Position numbers and translations under genes: made by a program | The notes under the pieces: model-generated | What the model was told of the DNA's origin: nothing | What the model saw: only the letters and a program-made list of their open reading frames with translations | Databases searched by the model: none | Shown: positions 1 to 10,491 of the stretch, piece by piece | How the letters are laid out: every line of letters begins with the position of its first letter | Numbering within the stretch: the stretch's first letter is position 1 | From: Burkholderia arboris | GTDB lineage: Bacteria; Pseudomonadota; Gammaproteobacteria; Burkholderiales; Burkholderiaceae | Reading direction: 5' to 3' | Assembly: GCF_902499125.1 (NCBI RefSeq) | Contig: NZ_CABVPX010000034.1 | Coordinates: 1-64,000, forward strand | DNA length: 64,000 nucleotides

Positions 1-2083
1 CAGCCGACGCGGCCGATGCAGCCGATGCGGCATCGGCTGCGCTGGCCGCGGTCGGCACGACCGGCTGCGGCAGCGCGGTGAAGCCGGCCGCGACGGCGGC
101 GGGCTTCGAGGCGTCGCCGACCACGGGCGTGCTCACCGGCTCGGTCGCCGACGCCGCGGCGGCCACGGCCGCGGCCTCGTTCTTCGGGTTCAGGCGGTCG
201 ATCAGGTAGTAGTCGAGCACGCGGCGCGCGATCGGGCCCGCGGCCTGCGCACCCCAGCCGCCGTTCTCGACGACCAGCGCCACCGCGATCTGCGGGTGGT
301 CGACCGGCGCATATGCGATGAACAGCGCATGGTCGCGCAGGTGCTCGGCGAGCAGGTGGCCCTTGTAGTTCGAGCCCTGCAGCGAGAACACCTGCGCGGT
401 ACCGGTCTTGCCGGCGGCGAGGTACGGGGCGCCGCGGAACACCTTGTACGCGGTGCCGGACGGGTTCTCGATCACGTTCTCCATCCCGCGCTTCACGACG
501 TCGATGTCGGCCTGCTTGAGCGGGATCACCTCGCTTTCCTTCGGCACGGTCAGGTGGCGCCCGCGCGTGATCGGATCCTCGACTTCCTTCACGAGGTGAG
601 GCTTCATCACGACGCCGTTGTTCGCGAGCGTCGCGGTCGCGTGCGCGAGCTGCAGGATCGTGAACGAGTTGTAGCCCTGGCCGATCCCGAGGCTGATCGT
701 CTCGCCGTCGAACCACTTCTGCTGTGCGGCCTTCTTGAACGCCTTCTTCTTCCAGTCGGTCGACGGCAGAATCCCGCGCGCCTCGCCCTGGATGTCGATC
801 CCGGTGATCTGGCCGAAGCCGAACGGCTTCATGAAGTTCGCGATCGAGTTCACGCCGAGGTCGCGCGCGAGCATGTAGAAGTAGGTGTCGTTCGACACCA
901 TGATCGCCTTGTTCATGTCGACCCAGCCCTGGCCCGAACGCACGTCGTTGCGGAACGTGTGGCCGCCGAACGTGAAGTAGCCGGGATCCTGGAAGCCCCA
1001 GCCCGGCGTGCGCTTGCCGAGCGTCAGGCCCGCGAGCGCCATGAACGGCTTGTACGTCGAGCCGGGCGGGTAGGTGCCGTGCAGCGGGCGGTTCAGGAGC
1101 GGCTTGTCGGGCGAGTTGTTCAGTTCGTCCCAGGTCTGCTGGTCGATGCCGTCGACGAACGAGTTCGGGTCGAAGCTCGGCGACGACACGAACGCGAGCA
1201 CGTCGCCCGTCTTCGGCTCGATCGCGACGAGCGCGCCGCGCTTGCCGGCGAACGCCTGTTCGGCGACCTGCTGCAACGCGATGTCGAGCGACAGCACGAG
1301 GTTGTTGCCGGGCGTCGCCTGCGTGCGCGACAGCGTGCGCACCGGCCGGCCGCCGGCCGTCACCTCGACTTCCTCGAAGCCCGTCAGCCCGTGCAGCTCG
1401 GTCTCGTAGCTCTGCTCGACGCCGATCTTGCCGATGTAGTCGGTGCCCTTGTAGTTGTTCGCGTCGCGGCGCGGATCGTAGTGTTCCTGGTCGCTGTCGT
1501 TGTCGTCGCTCATCGCGTCGATGCGATCCTGGTCGCGCTTCGAGATCCGGCCGATGTAGCCGATCACGTGCGCGGCCGTCATGCCGAGCGGGTACTGGCG
1601 GAACAGGCGCGCGCGCACGTCAACGCCGGGGAAGCGGAAACGCTGCGCGGTGAAGCGCGCGACTTCCGCGTCGGTGAGCCGCGTGCGGATCGGCAGGCTC
1701 TCGAAATTCTTCGAGTCTTCCTGCAGCTTCTTGAAGCGGCGGCGGTCGCGGGCGTCGATCGGGATGATCTCGGACAGCTTGTCGATCGTGTTGTCGAGCG
1801 TGTCGTCGAGCTTCGACGGCGTGATCTCGAGCGTGTACGCCGAATAGTTCTTCGCGAGGATCACGCCGTTGCGGTCGGTGATGATCCCGCGGTTCGGCAC
1901 GATCGGCGCGACCGAGATGCGGTTTTCCTCGGCCTGCAGCGCGTATTTGCCGTGCTGCATCAACTGCAGGTAGAAGAAGCGGCTCGCGAGCAGCCCGAAG
2001 CAGACGAACACGAACACGCCCGCCGCCGCGACGCGCAGGCGGAACTTCGAGAGCTGCTGTTGGGTGTCGTTGAATTCGGTCAT
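1..2083 (-). CDS. mrdA: Penicillin-binding protein 2 (peptidoglycan D,D-transpeptidase), 3' end cut by the window edge
   Basis: This is the transpeptidase of the elongasome, cross-linking lateral-wall peptidoglycan at the inner membrane together with RodA and MreBCD. About 694 residues are visible. A single N-terminal membrane anchor lies near residues 17-40, a PBP dimerisation domain follows (about 60-240), then the transpeptidase domain. The catalytic serine is in the STYK motif (about residues 342-345), an SND triad follows, and a KTGT box lies towards the C-terminus. The visible tail is a low-complexity Ala/Val/Pro/Ser stretch still open at base 1, so the stop codon lies outside. It is the last visible gene of mreB-mreC-mreD-mrdA, 94 bp after mreD. 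The start ATG at 2083 gives a normal short cytoplasmic N-terminus. Confidence 0.96.
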   Translation of the reverse strand, partial: MTEFNDTQQQLSKFRLRVAAAGVFVFVCFGLLASRFFYLQLMQHGKYALQAEENRISVAPIVPNRGIITDRNGVILAKNYSAYTLEITPSKLDDTLDNTIDKLSEIIPIDARDRRRFKKLQEDSKNFESLPIRTRLTDAEVARFTAQRFRFPGVDVRARLFRQYPLGMTAAHVIGYIGRISKRDQDRIDAMSDDNDSDQEHYDPRRDANNYKGTDYIGKIGVEQSYETELHGLTGFEEVEVTAGGRPVRTLSRTQATPGNNLVLSLDIALQQVAEQAFAGKRGALVAIEPKTGDVLAFVSSPSFDPNSFVDGIDQQTWDELNNSPDKPLLNRPLHGTYPPGSTYKPFMALAGLTLGKRTPGWGFQDPGYFTFGGHTFRNDVRSGQGWVDMNKAIMVSNDTYFYMLARDLGVNSIANFMKPFGFGQITGIDIQGEARGILPSTDWKKKAFKKAAQQKWFDGETISLGIGQGYNSFTILQLAHATATLANNGVVMKPHLVKEVEDPITRGRHLTVPKESEVIPLKQADIDVVKRGMENVIENPSGTAYKVFRGAPYLAAGKTGTAQVFSLQGSNYKGHLLAEHLRDHALFIAYAPVDHPQIAVALVVENGGWGAQAAGPIARRVLDYYLIDRLNPKNEAAAVAAAASATEPVSTPVVGDASKPAAVAAGFTALPQPVVPTAASAADAASAASAASA

Positions 2084-2177
2084 GCGGTTACAGTCGATCC
2101 GGCCCGCGCGGGCGGGCGAGGTGCCGCCCCTGGGCGCAACGGGCGTGGGGGCGGCGGGTATTCAAGGTCGGTCCGGC

Positions 2178-2690
2178 TCAGATGGGGCGCGTATCGTCCG
2201 GATCGACCGGGCGGCGTTGCGGCATCAGCAGCAGGTGGCTCGCGATCGGCCACAGCGCGGCTTCGACGAAGCCGTCGACCAGGTAGCGCCAGCCCGGGAA
2301 CGCGGCGCCCATCACGAGGCGAATCACGAACGGCACGAGCTGCGCGACGACGAGCAGCGGCGTGACATACAGCACCTGCACGCCGATCGGCATCCACAGC
2401 ACGCGGCGGTGGATCGTGATCGCGCCGTACGACAGCAGCGTATAGGCGAGCGCGTGCTCGCCGAGCAGTCCCGCGTCATGCACGTCCATCAGGATGCCGA
2501 GCGCGAACGCGACGCCCATCCCGACCTTGCGCGGCTGGTGGATGTTCCAGAACAGCAGCACGAGCGCGACGAAGTCGGGCACGCCGGGCAGGCGGCCCCA
2601 CGGCATCAGGTTCAGCAGGAACGCGGCGGCGAGGCTGAAGACGATGAAGTACGGATTGACCGGCTGCAGGATGTATTGCGGGCGGTTCAT
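2178..2690 (-). CDS. mreD: Rod shape-determining protein MreD
   Basis: MreD is a small integral inner-membrane protein of the elongasome that links MreC and MreB to the wall-synthesis enzymes. The 170-residue product is hydrophobic throughout, with about five or six predicted membrane spans, and begins MNRPQYILQPVNPYF, a beginning typical of betaproteobacterial MreD. The length matches the family. Its ATG overlaps the end of mreC by 4 bp, indicating translational coupling. Identification rests on context and hydropathy, because MreD proteins have few conserved residues; with mreC upstream and mrdA downstream there is little doubt. Confidence 0.93.
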   Translation of the reverse strand: MNRPQYILQPVNPYFIVFSLAAAFLLNLMPWGRLPGVPDFVALVLLFWNIHQPRKVGMGVAFALGILMDVHDAGLLGEHALAYTLLSYGAITIHRRVLWMPIGVQVLYVTPLLVVAQLVPFVIRLVMGAAFPGWRYLVDGFVEAALWPIASHLLLMPQRRPVDPDDTRPI

Positions 2691-3754
2691 CGCTGGGCTC
2701 CTGGTTGCCCGGCCGCGGGCTTCGCGGGCGCGGCGGCCGGCCTGGCCGGGGCGGCGGGCGCCGCCGGCGCAGGCTTCGCGGCGGGCTGGGCCGCGGCGGC
2801 CGGCTTCGCGTTCGCGTCGGCTTTGTCCGCCTTCTCGCCCTTCGCGGCGGCTTTCGCGCCCTTCTTGCCCTTCGCATTCTTGTCGGCGGCCGGATCGGGC
2901 TCGACCGGGCGCGGCGGGATGTCGTTCTGGTAATGCAGCACGAGCATCTGGCGCGCGCCGCGCACGGCGGCGACCGGCGCGCAGGTCACGCGTGCGAATG
3001 CGGTATCGGCGAGCTTGTCGACGCGCGCGACCTTCGCAACCGGCAGGCCGGGCGGATAGACGCCATCGAGGCCGCTCGTGACAAGCTCATCGCCGGCGAC
3101 GAGATCCGCGCTCGTCGGCACGAAGCGCAGGTCGAGCGAATCGCCCTTCGGCGTGCCGTAGATCACGCTGCGCAGGCCGGTGCGCAGCACCTGCACGGGA
3201 ATCGCGAGATCGCGGTCGGTGACCAGCGTGACTTCGGCCTGCAGCGGGAACACGCGCGTGACCTGGCCGATCACGCCGTCTTCGCTGACGACGGGCGAGC
3301 CGTTCTGGATGCCTTGCTGCGAGCCTTGCCCGACCACGATCTTCTGCGTGAACGGATCGCTGGTGTCGTACTGGATCTCGACCGGCGTCGATTGCGTCGC
3401 GATGTGCTGGCGCAGTTCGAGCACCGCGCGCAGGTGCGCGTTTTCCTGCGTGAGCACGGCGGCCTGGTTGGCCTGCGTGGACAGTTGCAGGTTGCGTTTG
3501 CGGAGGTCGTCGTTCTCGTGGCGCAGCGATGCGCCGGTGACGGCGATGTCGGCCGCGCCCATGAACAGGTCGCGCGGCACGAGCGCTGCGCGCTGCAGCG
3601 GATAGAGCACGGTGCCGAGCACGCCGCGCACGATTTCGAGCGTGCTGAAGCGCGCGTCCGACACCAGGAGCGCGATGGCGAGGGCAACGAAGAAGATGAG
3701 CCGCGCAAGCGCGGGCGGACCTTGCTTGAAGAGGGGCGGCGGACTGTATTCCAT
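2687..3754 (-). CDS. mreC: Rod shape-determining protein MreC with a long Lys/Ala/Pro-rich C-terminal tail
   Basis: MreC is a bitopic periplasmic protein that dimerises through a coiled coil and activates PBP2. One membrane segment lies at about residues 13-32, a coiled coil at about 70-115 (many N, L, Q and R), then the paired beta-barrel domain with its characteristic GLxGxV-like turns. After about residue 272 the protein becomes a low-complexity tail of roughly 75 residues rich in Lys, Ala and Pro. This makes it longer (355 aa) than many MreC proteins. It overlaps mreD by 4 bp and follows mreB after a 126-bp gap. The tail is repeat-like in DNA but stays in frame. Confidence 0.95.
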   Translation of the reverse strand: MEYSPPPLFKQGPPALARLIFFVALAIALLVSDARFSTLEIVRGVLGTVLYPLQRAALVPRDLFMGAADIAVTGASLRHENDDLRKRNLQLSTQANQAAVLTQENAHLRAVLELRQHIATQSTPVEIQYDTSDPFTQKIVVGQGSQQGIQNGSPVVSEDGVIGQVTRVFPLQAEVTLVTDRDLAIPVQVLRTGLRSVIYGTPKGDSLDLRFVPTSADLVAGDELVTSGLDGVYPPGLPVAKVARVDKLADTAFARVTCAPVAAVRGARQMLVLHYQNDIPPRPVEPDPAADKNAKGKKGAKAAAKGEKADKADANAKPAAAAQPAAKPAPAAPAAPARPAAAPAKPAAGQPGAQR

Positions 3755-3880
3755 GGTCGGCGCCGGGCGCGTGTGATCGGTTAAATGATGCTCAGACGCG
3801 CAAACGGCGCGGCGGTTCGTTCTAAACGAGCGATCCGGCCACGCCGCGGGTGCGTCATATCAACGAAACAGCTTAGACGA

Positions 3881-4924
<1,044 letters not shown>

Positions 4925-5291
4925 TCAGAATCCTGTTTCGCTCTGGGCCGGCCCTGCATAGCGAGCGCTGAGGGCGGCAGCGGAAAAAATAACAGCCTCG
5001 GGAAGCGTGGCGGAAGCGGCCGCCGCGGCGCACGAAGCTGCGAGTGATGTCTACCGGGGATCGCACGATGCACGCACGGCTTGCCGAAGTGGGGCGAAAC
5101 GGTGCGGGAAAAGGCTGCCGGGTTTGGGTCGAACGCGTAATGATACCTTATAATTTCACGGTATTTGAATCGAAACGGGCGGTATTTTTGCCGCTTCGGC
5201 CCCGATTTTTGAGGGTGGGATCGCACCCTCCAACCCCCCGCCGCAGTGCTGCTTTTGATGCGCTGCGCAGCCTTGTTTTTCCGGTGATCGC
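4925..5291. other. Divergent intergenic region mreB / gatC
   Basis: No gene is apparent. The stretch around 5140-5200 is clearly more AT-rich than its surroundings and contains TATAAT at 5149-5154, readable on the plus strand as a -10 box for gatC. I could not find a convincing -35 partner at normal spacing. The AT-rich block probably holds both promoters, since mreB reads left and gatC right. Confidence 0.4.
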
Positions 5292-5591
5292 ATGGCCCTG
5301 ACCCTGACCGATGTGAAACGCATCGCGCACCTGGCGCGACTCGAAATGGCCGACGCCGACGCCGAGCACATGCTCGGCCAGCTCAATGAATTCTTCGGCC
5401 TCGTCGAGCAGATGCAGGCGGTGGATACCGCCGGCATCGCGCCGCTCGCCCACCCGATCGAACAGATCCAGGAAGTCGCGCAGCGCCTGCGCGACGACGC
5501 CGTGACGGAAGTCGTCAATCGCGACGACAACCAGCGTCCGGCGCCGGCCGTCCAGGACGGCCTCTATCTCGTGCCGAAGGTGATCGAGTAA
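5292..5591 (+). CDS. gatC: Aspartyl/glutamyl-tRNA amidotransferase subunit C
   Basis: GatC is the small chaperone-like subunit that wraps between GatA and GatB in the GatCAB transamidosome. The complex converts Glu-tRNA(Gln) or Asp-tRNA(Asn) to the cognate amide. The 99-residue protein begins [19 protein letters not shown], contains the usual AxLAHP-like segment ([10 protein letters not shown]) and ends LYLVPKVIE, the typical GatC ending. It is first in gatC-gatA-gatB, with 69 bp before gatA. Confidence 0.97.
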
Positions 5592-5660
5592 GCATTCGAT
5601 GACAAGCGCGCCGGCCGCCTTGCGCCGCGCGCCACCCAGAATTCCCAGGAAAACCACTCA

Positions 5661-7151
5661 ATGCACGCAAAAAGCCTGACCGAACTGCGCGCCGCGCTCG
5701 CCGCCAAGGAATGCTCGGCCGTCGAGCTCGCGCAGCACTACCTGAAACGGATCGACGCCGCACGCGACCTGAACGCGTTCGTCCATGTCGACGCCGATCT
5801 GACCCTCGCGCAGGCGAAAGCCGCCGACGCGGCGCTCGCGCGCGGCGCGGGCGGCGCGCTCACCGGCCTGCCGATCGCGCACAAGGACGTGTTCGTCACG
5901 CGCGGCTGGCGCTCGACCGCCGGCTCGAAGATGCTCGCGAATTACGAGAGCCCGTTCGACGCGACCGTCGTCGCCCGCCTGCAGGCGGCCGGCATGGTCA
6001 CGCTCGGCAAGACCAACATGGACGAGTTCGCGATGGGCTCGTCGAACGAGAATTCCGCGTTCGGCGCGGTGAAGAACCCGTGGGACACGAACGCGGTGCC
6101 GGGCGGCAGCTCGGGCGGCAGCTCGGCCGCCGTCGCCGCGCGTCTCGCGCCGGCCGCGACCGGCACCGACACCGGCGGTTCGATCCGCCAGCCCGCTTCG
6201 TTCGCGGGCGTGACGGGCATCAAGCCGACCTACGGCCGCGTGTCGCGCTACGGGATGATCGCGTTCGCGTCGTCGCTCGACCAGGGCGGCCCGATGGCGC
6301 AGAGTGCGTCCGACTGCGCGCTGCTGCTGAACGCGATGGCCGGCTTCGACGAGCGCGACTCGACGAGCCTCGAGCGCGACGACGAGGATTTCACGCGCCA
6401 CCTCGGCCAGCCGTGGACGGCCGGCAACGACGCGGGCAAGCCGCTCGCGGGCCTGCGCATCGGTTTGCCGAACGAGTATTTCGGCGAAGGCCTCGCCGAC
6501 GACGTGCGCGCGACGATCGACGCGGCGCTGAAGCAGTATGAAGCGCTCGGCGCGACGCTCGTGCCGGTATCGCTGCCGAAGACGGAACTGTCGATCCCCG
6601 TGTACTACGTGATCGCGCCGGCCGAAGCGTCGTCGAACCTGTCGCGTTTCGACGGCGTGCGCTTCGGCCATCGCGCCGCGCAGTACGGCGACCTGCTCGA
6701 CATGTACAAGAAGTCGCGCGCCGAAGGCTTCGGCCCCGAGGTGAAGCGCCGCATTCTGGTCGGCGCGTACGTGCTGTCGCACGGCTACTACGACGCGTAC
6801 TACCTGCAGGCGCAGAAGATCCGCCGCATCATCGCGAACGATTTCCAGGAAGCGTTCAAGTCCTGCGACGTGATCATGGGCCCGGCGTCGCCGACGGTCG
6901 CATGGGATCTCGGCGCGAAGGGCGACGATCCGGTGCAGATGTATCTCGCGGATATCTACACGCTGTCGGTGAGCCTCGCCGGCCTGCCCGGCATGAGCGT
7001 GCCGTGCGGCTTCGGCGCGGGCGCGAACGCGAAGCGCCCGGTCGGCCTGCAGATCATCGGCAACTATTTCAACGAAGCCCGGATGCTGCAGGTCGCCGAC
7101 GCGTTCCAGCGCGCGACCGACTGGCACAAGCAAGTTCCGGCAGGGGTGTAA
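5661..7151 (+). CDS. gatA: Aspartyl/glutamyl-tRNA amidotransferase subunit A (amidase)
   Basis: GatA is the amidase-signature subunit that releases ammonia from glutamine or asparagine for GatB. The Ser-cisSer-Lys machinery is visible: Lys in PIAHKDVF (near residue 76), the Gly/Ser-rich amidase signature GGSSGGSSAAVAAR (near 150), and the nucleophile region GTDTGGSIRQPA. The 496 residues fit the family. Its stop is 4 bp before the gatB start, so the two are translated together. Confidence 0.98.
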   Translation: MHAKSLTELRAALAAKECSAVELAQHYLKRIDAARDLNAFVHVDADLTLAQAKAADAALARGAGGALTGLPIAHKDVFVTRGWRSTAGSKMLANYESPFDATVVARLQAAGMVTLGKTNMDEFAMGSSNENSAFGAVKNPWDTNAVPGGSSGGSSAAVAARLAPAATGTDTGGSIRQPASFAGVTGIKPTYGRVSRYGMIAFASSLDQGGPMAQSASDCALLLNAMAGFDERDSTSLERDDEDFTRHLGQPWTAGNDAGKPLAGLRIGLPNEYFGEGLADDVRATIDAALKQYEALGATLVPVSLPKTELSIPVYYVIAPAEASSNLSRFDGVRFGHRAAQYGDLLDMYKKSRAEGFGPEVKRRILVGAYVLSHGYYDAYYLQAQKIRRIIANDFQEAFKSCDVIMGPASPTVAWDLGAKGDDPVQMYLADIYTLSVSLAGLPGMSVPCGFGAGANAKRPVGLQIIGNYFNEARMLQVADAFQRATDWHKQVPAGV

Positions 7152-7155
7152 GCAT

Positions 7156-8631
7156 ATGGCTACTCAATGGGAAGTCGTTATCGGTCTCGAGACGCACGCG
7201 CAACTGTCGACCGTCTCGAAGATTTTCTCGGGCGCGTCGACGCAGTTCGGCGCCGAGCCGAACACGCAGGCCTGCCCGGTCGACCTGGCGCTGCCGGGCG
7301 TGCTGCCGGTGCTGAACCGCGGCGCGGTCGAGCGGGCGATCCGCTTCGGTCTCGCGATCGGCTCGACCATCGCGCCGCGCAGCATCTTCGCGCGCAAGAA
7401 TTACTTCTACCCCGATCTGCCGAAGGGCTATCAGATCAGCCAGTACGAGATTCCGGTCGTGCAGGGCGGCCAGATCACGATCCAGGTGCCCGCCAACGAA
7501 AAGGCCGGCAAGGCAGCGTACGAGAAGACGGTCAACCTGACCCGCGCGCACCTCGAGGAAGATGCGGGCAAGTCGCTGCATGAAGACTTCGCGGGCGCGA
7601 CGGGGATCGACCTGAACCGTGCGGGCACGCCGCTGCTCGAGATCGTCACCGAGCCGGAAATGCGCAGCGCGGCCGAGGCCGTCGCCTACGCGAAGGCGCT
7701 GCACGGGCTCGTCGTGTGGCTCGGCATCTGCGACGGCAACATGCAGGAAGGCTCGTTCCGCTGCGACGCGAACGTGTCGGTGCGCCCGGTCGGCCAGGAG
7801 AAGTTCGGCACGCGCGCGGAAATCAAGAACCTGAACTCGTTCCGGTTCCTCGAGGAGGCGATCAACTTCGAAGTCCGTCGCCAGATCGAGCTGATCGAGG
7901 ACGGCGGCGAAGTCGTGCAGGAAACGCGCCTCTACGATCCGGACAAGCGAGAGACGCGTTCGATGCGCAGCAAGGAAGACGCGCACGACTACCGCTACTT
8001 CCCCGACCCCGACCTGATGCCGCTCGTGATCGGCCAGGACTGGGTCGAGCGCGTGCAGTCGGGCATGCCCGAACTGCCGGCCGCGATCCAGCAGCGCTTC
8101 GTCGACGAGTACGGCGTGTCTGCGTACGACGCGGGCGTGCTGACCACGAGCAAGGCGATGGCCGCTTACTTCGAGGCGGTGGTCGCGAAGGCCGGCGCGG
8201 CGAACGCGAAGATCGTCGCGAACTGGCTGATGGGCGACGTGTCGTCGCAGCTGAACCGTGACGGCATCGAGATCGACGCGATCCCCGTGTCGGCCGCGCA
8301 GCTCGCGCTGCTGCTGCAGCGCATCGCCGACGGCACGATCTCGAACAAGATCGCGAAGGAAATCTTCGCGGCGATCTGGGACGAGAAGGCGACCGACGAA
8401 GGCGCGGCCGACCGGATCATCGACGCGAAGGGGCTGAAGCAGATCTCCGACACCGGCGCGCTGGAAGCGATCATCGACGAAGTGCTCGCGGCGAACGCGA
8501 AGTCGGTCGAGGAATTCCGCGCAGGCAAGGAAAAGGCGTTCAACGCGCTGATCGGCCAGGCGATGAAGGCGACGAAGGGCAAGGCCAATCCGCAGCAGGT
8601 CAACGAACTGCTGAAGAAGAAGCTCGGCTGA
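7156..8631 (+). CDS. gatB: Aspartyl/glutamyl-tRNA amidotransferase subunit B
   Basis: GatB is the kinase and transamidase subunit that activates the misacylated tRNA and receives ammonia from GatA. The N-terminal catalytic domain starts WEVVIGLETHAQL and includes the PDLPKGYQISQYE and HLEEDAGK segments of the metal and ATP site. The helical linker and the tail domain follow from about residue 330, ending in the GKANPQQVNELLKKKL tail that contacts the tRNA elbow. Length (491 aa) is normal. A hairpin terminator follows at 8663. Confidence 0.98.
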   Translation: MATQWEVVIGLETHAQLSTVSKIFSGASTQFGAEPNTQACPVDLALPGVLPVLNRGAVERAIRFGLAIGSTIAPRSIFARKNYFYPDLPKGYQISQYEIPVVQGGQITIQVPANEKAGKAAYEKTVNLTRAHLEEDAGKSLHEDFAGATGIDLNRAGTPLLEIVTEPEMRSAAEAVAYAKALHGLVVWLGICDGNMQEGSFRCDANVSVRPVGQEKFGTRAEIKNLNSFRFLEEAINFEVRRQIELIEDGGEVVQETRLYDPDKRETRSMRSKEDAHDYRYFPDPDLMPLVIGQDWVERVQSGMPELPAAIQQRFVDEYGVSAYDAGVLTTSKAMAAYFEAVVAKAGAANAKIVANWLMGDVSSQLNRDGIEIDAIPVSAAQLALLLQRIADGTISNKIAKEIFAAIWDEKATDEGAADRIIDAKGLKQISDTGALEAIIDEVLAANAKSVEEFRAGKEKAFNALIGQAMKATKGKANPQQVNELLKKKLG

Positions 8632-8662
8632 GCATGACCGCGCGCCTGAACCGCGCTTGACG

Positions 8663-8696
8663 ACGGGCCGCTCCGAACCAGTTCGGGGCGGCCCGT
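8663..8696 (+). terminator. Hairpin terminator after gatB
   Basis: A 9-bp GC-rich arm (8663-8671) pairs exactly with 8688-8696, and the inner bases 8673-8678 can also pair in part. It lies 31 bp after the gatB stop and before the PPK2 gene. The T tract is weak (TTGCGTTT), so it may be an imperfect terminator. Confidence 0.6.
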
Positions 8697-8749
8697 TGCG
8701 TTTGGTGGATGCGTTATCGTATGCATCACACCGTCCAACGGAGGAACGA

Positions 8750-9589
8750 ATGGCGAAACAACCGTCGCTCGACGATTTCCGCGTGCCCTACAGCACGCGC
8801 GAGAAGGAAGCCGCCGCATTCAAGCTCGATGCGTTCGACCCGGGCGCGAAGCCGTTTTCGTCCGGCTCGAAGGACGCCGACCGCGAACGCCTGTCGGCCG
8901 TGTCGACCGAGCTCGACACGCAGCAGGAGCGCCTGCACACGCAACAGAAGAAGCGCGTGCTGCTCGTGCTGCAGGGGATGGACACCAGCGGCAAGGACGG
9001 CACCGTGCGCGCGGTGTTCCGCGATGTCGACCCGCTCGGCCTGCGCATCGTGCCGTTCAAGGCGCCGACGCCGATCGAGGCCGCGCACGACTTCCTGTGG
9101 CGCGTGCATGCGCAGGTGCCGGCCGCGGGCGAGCTCGCGATCTTCAACCGCAGCCACTACGAAGACGTGCTCGTGCCGCGCGTGCTCGATGCGATCGACA
9201 GCAAGGAGTGCGAGCGCCGCTACCGGCAGATCCGCGATTTCGAGACGATGCTGGTCGAGAACGGCACGACGATCATCAAGTGTTTCCTGCACATCTCGAA
9301 GGACGAGCAGCGCGAGCGGCTGCAGGCGCGCATCGACGATCCGGCCAAGCACTGGAAGTTCGACATCTCCGACCTCGACGCGCGCAAGCACTGGGAGGCG
9401 TACCAGTCCGCGTACCGCGACGCGCTTGCCGCGACGTCGGCCGAGCATGCGCCGTGGTACGTGATCCCGGCGGATTCGAAGACGCACCGCAACGTGATGA
9501 TCGCCGAGCTGCTGCTGCGCGCGATGACCGACATGAAGCTGGAATTCCCGCCGCCGAAGCCCGAGCTCGAAGGCGTGAAGATCCGTTAA
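8750..9589 (+). CDS. ppk2: Polyphosphate kinase 2 family protein
   Basis: PPK2 enzymes transfer phosphate between polyphosphate and nucleotides in the cytoplasm. The 279-residue product has the P-loop GMDTSGKDGTVR (about residues 80-92), the lid/Walker B region FNRSHYEDVLVPRV (about 140), and the PPK2 segment YRQIRDFETMLVENG. I chose ATG 8750 because a GGAGG-type site lies 7-8 bases upstream and the family homology begins there; a longer in-frame ORF to 8657 lacks such a site. Which nucleotide is favoured (AMP, ADP or both) cannot be decided from sequence alone. Confidence 0.93.
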   Translation: MAKQPSLDDFRVPYSTREKEAAAFKLDAFDPGAKPFSSGSKDADRERLSAVSTELDTQQERLHTQQKKRVLLVLQGMDTSGKDGTVRAVFRDVDPLGLRIVPFKAPTPIEAAHDFLWRVHAQVPAAGELAIFNRSHYEDVLVPRVLDAIDSKECERRYRQIRDFETMLVENGTTIIKCFLHISKDEQRERLQARIDDPAKHWKFDISDLDARKHWEAYQSAYRDALAATSAEHAPWYVIPADSKTHRNVMIAELLLRAMTDMKLEFPPPKPELEGVKIR

Positions 9590-9630
9590 GCTGCCACCCT
9601 GTAAAAACATCGAACTGAACGGAACCCGAC

Positions 9631-10404
9631 ATGATGCGAGTGATTACCGCCAACCTGAACGGCATCCGCTCCGCCGCGAAGAAGGGCTTCTTCGAATGGC
9701 TCGGCGAACAGAACGCCGATTGCGTGTGCGTGCAGGAAATCAAGGTATCGGCCGACGACCTGCCGGCCGAATTCGTCGAGCCGCACGGCTTCAAGAGCTA
9801 TTTCCACCACGCCGAGAAGAAGGGCTACAGCGGCGCGGGCGTGTACAGCCGCCGCGAGCCCGATGACGTGATCATCGGCTTCGGCAGCAGCGAATTCGAT
9901 ACCGAAGGGCGCTACGTCGAGGCGCGCTACGGCAAGCTGTCGGTCGTGTCGGTGTACGTGCCGTCCGGCTCGAGCGGCGAAGAGCGCCAGCAGGCGAAGT
10001 ACCGCTTCATGGACGAATTCATGCCGCACCTCGCCGCGCTGAAGAAGAAGCGCGAAGTGATCCTGTGCGGCGACGTGAACATCGTCCACAAGGAAATCGA
10101 CATCAAGAACTGGAAGAGCAACCAGAAGAACTCGGGCTGCCTGCCGGAAGAGCGCGAGTGGCTCACGAAGCTGTTCGACGATGTCGGCTACGTCGACGTA
10201 TTCCGCACGCTCGACCCGCGCGCCGAGCAGTACACGTGGTGGAGCAACCGCGGCCAGGCGTACGCGAAGAACGTCGGGTGGCGGATCGATTACCAGATCG
10301 CGACGCCGGGCGTGGCCGGCACCGCGAAAAGCACGTCGATCTTCAAGGACATCAAGTTCAGCGACCATGCGCCGCTGACGATCGACTACGACTACAAGAA
10401 GTGA
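9631..10404 (+). CDS. xth: Exodeoxyribonuclease III (AP endonuclease, Xth family)
   Basis: This is a base-excision-repair enzyme that cuts at abasic sites and degrades 3' ends. The 257-residue EEP-fold protein shows the metal and catalytic motifs in order: NLNGIRSA (metal Asn), QEIKVS (metal Glu), SVYVPSG (Tyr), CGDVNIVHKEIDIKNWK (catalytic Asp/Asn) and SDHAPLTIDYDY (catalytic His) at the C-terminus. The MMR double start means translation could begin at 9631 or 9634. It stands alone, convergent with the alcohol dehydrogenase gene. Confidence 0.96.
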   Translation: MMRVITANLNGIRSAAKKGFFEWLGEQNADCVCVQEIKVSADDLPAEFVEPHGFKSYFHHAEKKGYSGAGVYSRREPDDVIIGFGSSEFDTEGRYVEARYGKLSVVSVYVPSGSSGEERQQAKYRFMDEFMPHLAALKKKREVILCGDVNIVHKEIDIKNWKSNQKNSGCLPEEREWLTKLFDDVGYVDVFRTLDPRAEQYTWWSNRGQAYAKNVGWRIDYQIATPGVAGTAKSTSIFKDIKFSDHAPLTIDYDYKK

Positions 10405-10443
10405 TCGCCGGCGCTGCGCCGCGTCGCGCAGCCGCCGAATGCA

Positions 10444-10476
10444 AAACGGGCCGCATGTCGGACATGCGGCCCGTTT
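10444..10476. terminator. Bidirectional terminator between xth and the alcohol dehydrogenase gene
   Basis: A perfect 16-bp inverted repeat (10444-10459 with 10461-10476) runs from an AAA edge to a TTT edge. It sits between two convergent genes, 40 bp after xth and 16 bp after the adh stop, so it can end transcription from both sides. Confidence 0.85.
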
Positions 10477-10491
10477 CGTTTGACGCGGCGC

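Noticed and set aside
296..2365. 689-aa plus-strand ORF over mrdA
   Set aside because: Arg/Val/Leu-rich antisense shadow of mrdA without any domain; such frames are common in GC-rich DNA.
5044..5301. 85-aa plus-strand ORF before gatC
   Set aside because: Lies in the AT-rich promoter region and overlaps the gatC start; no domain character.
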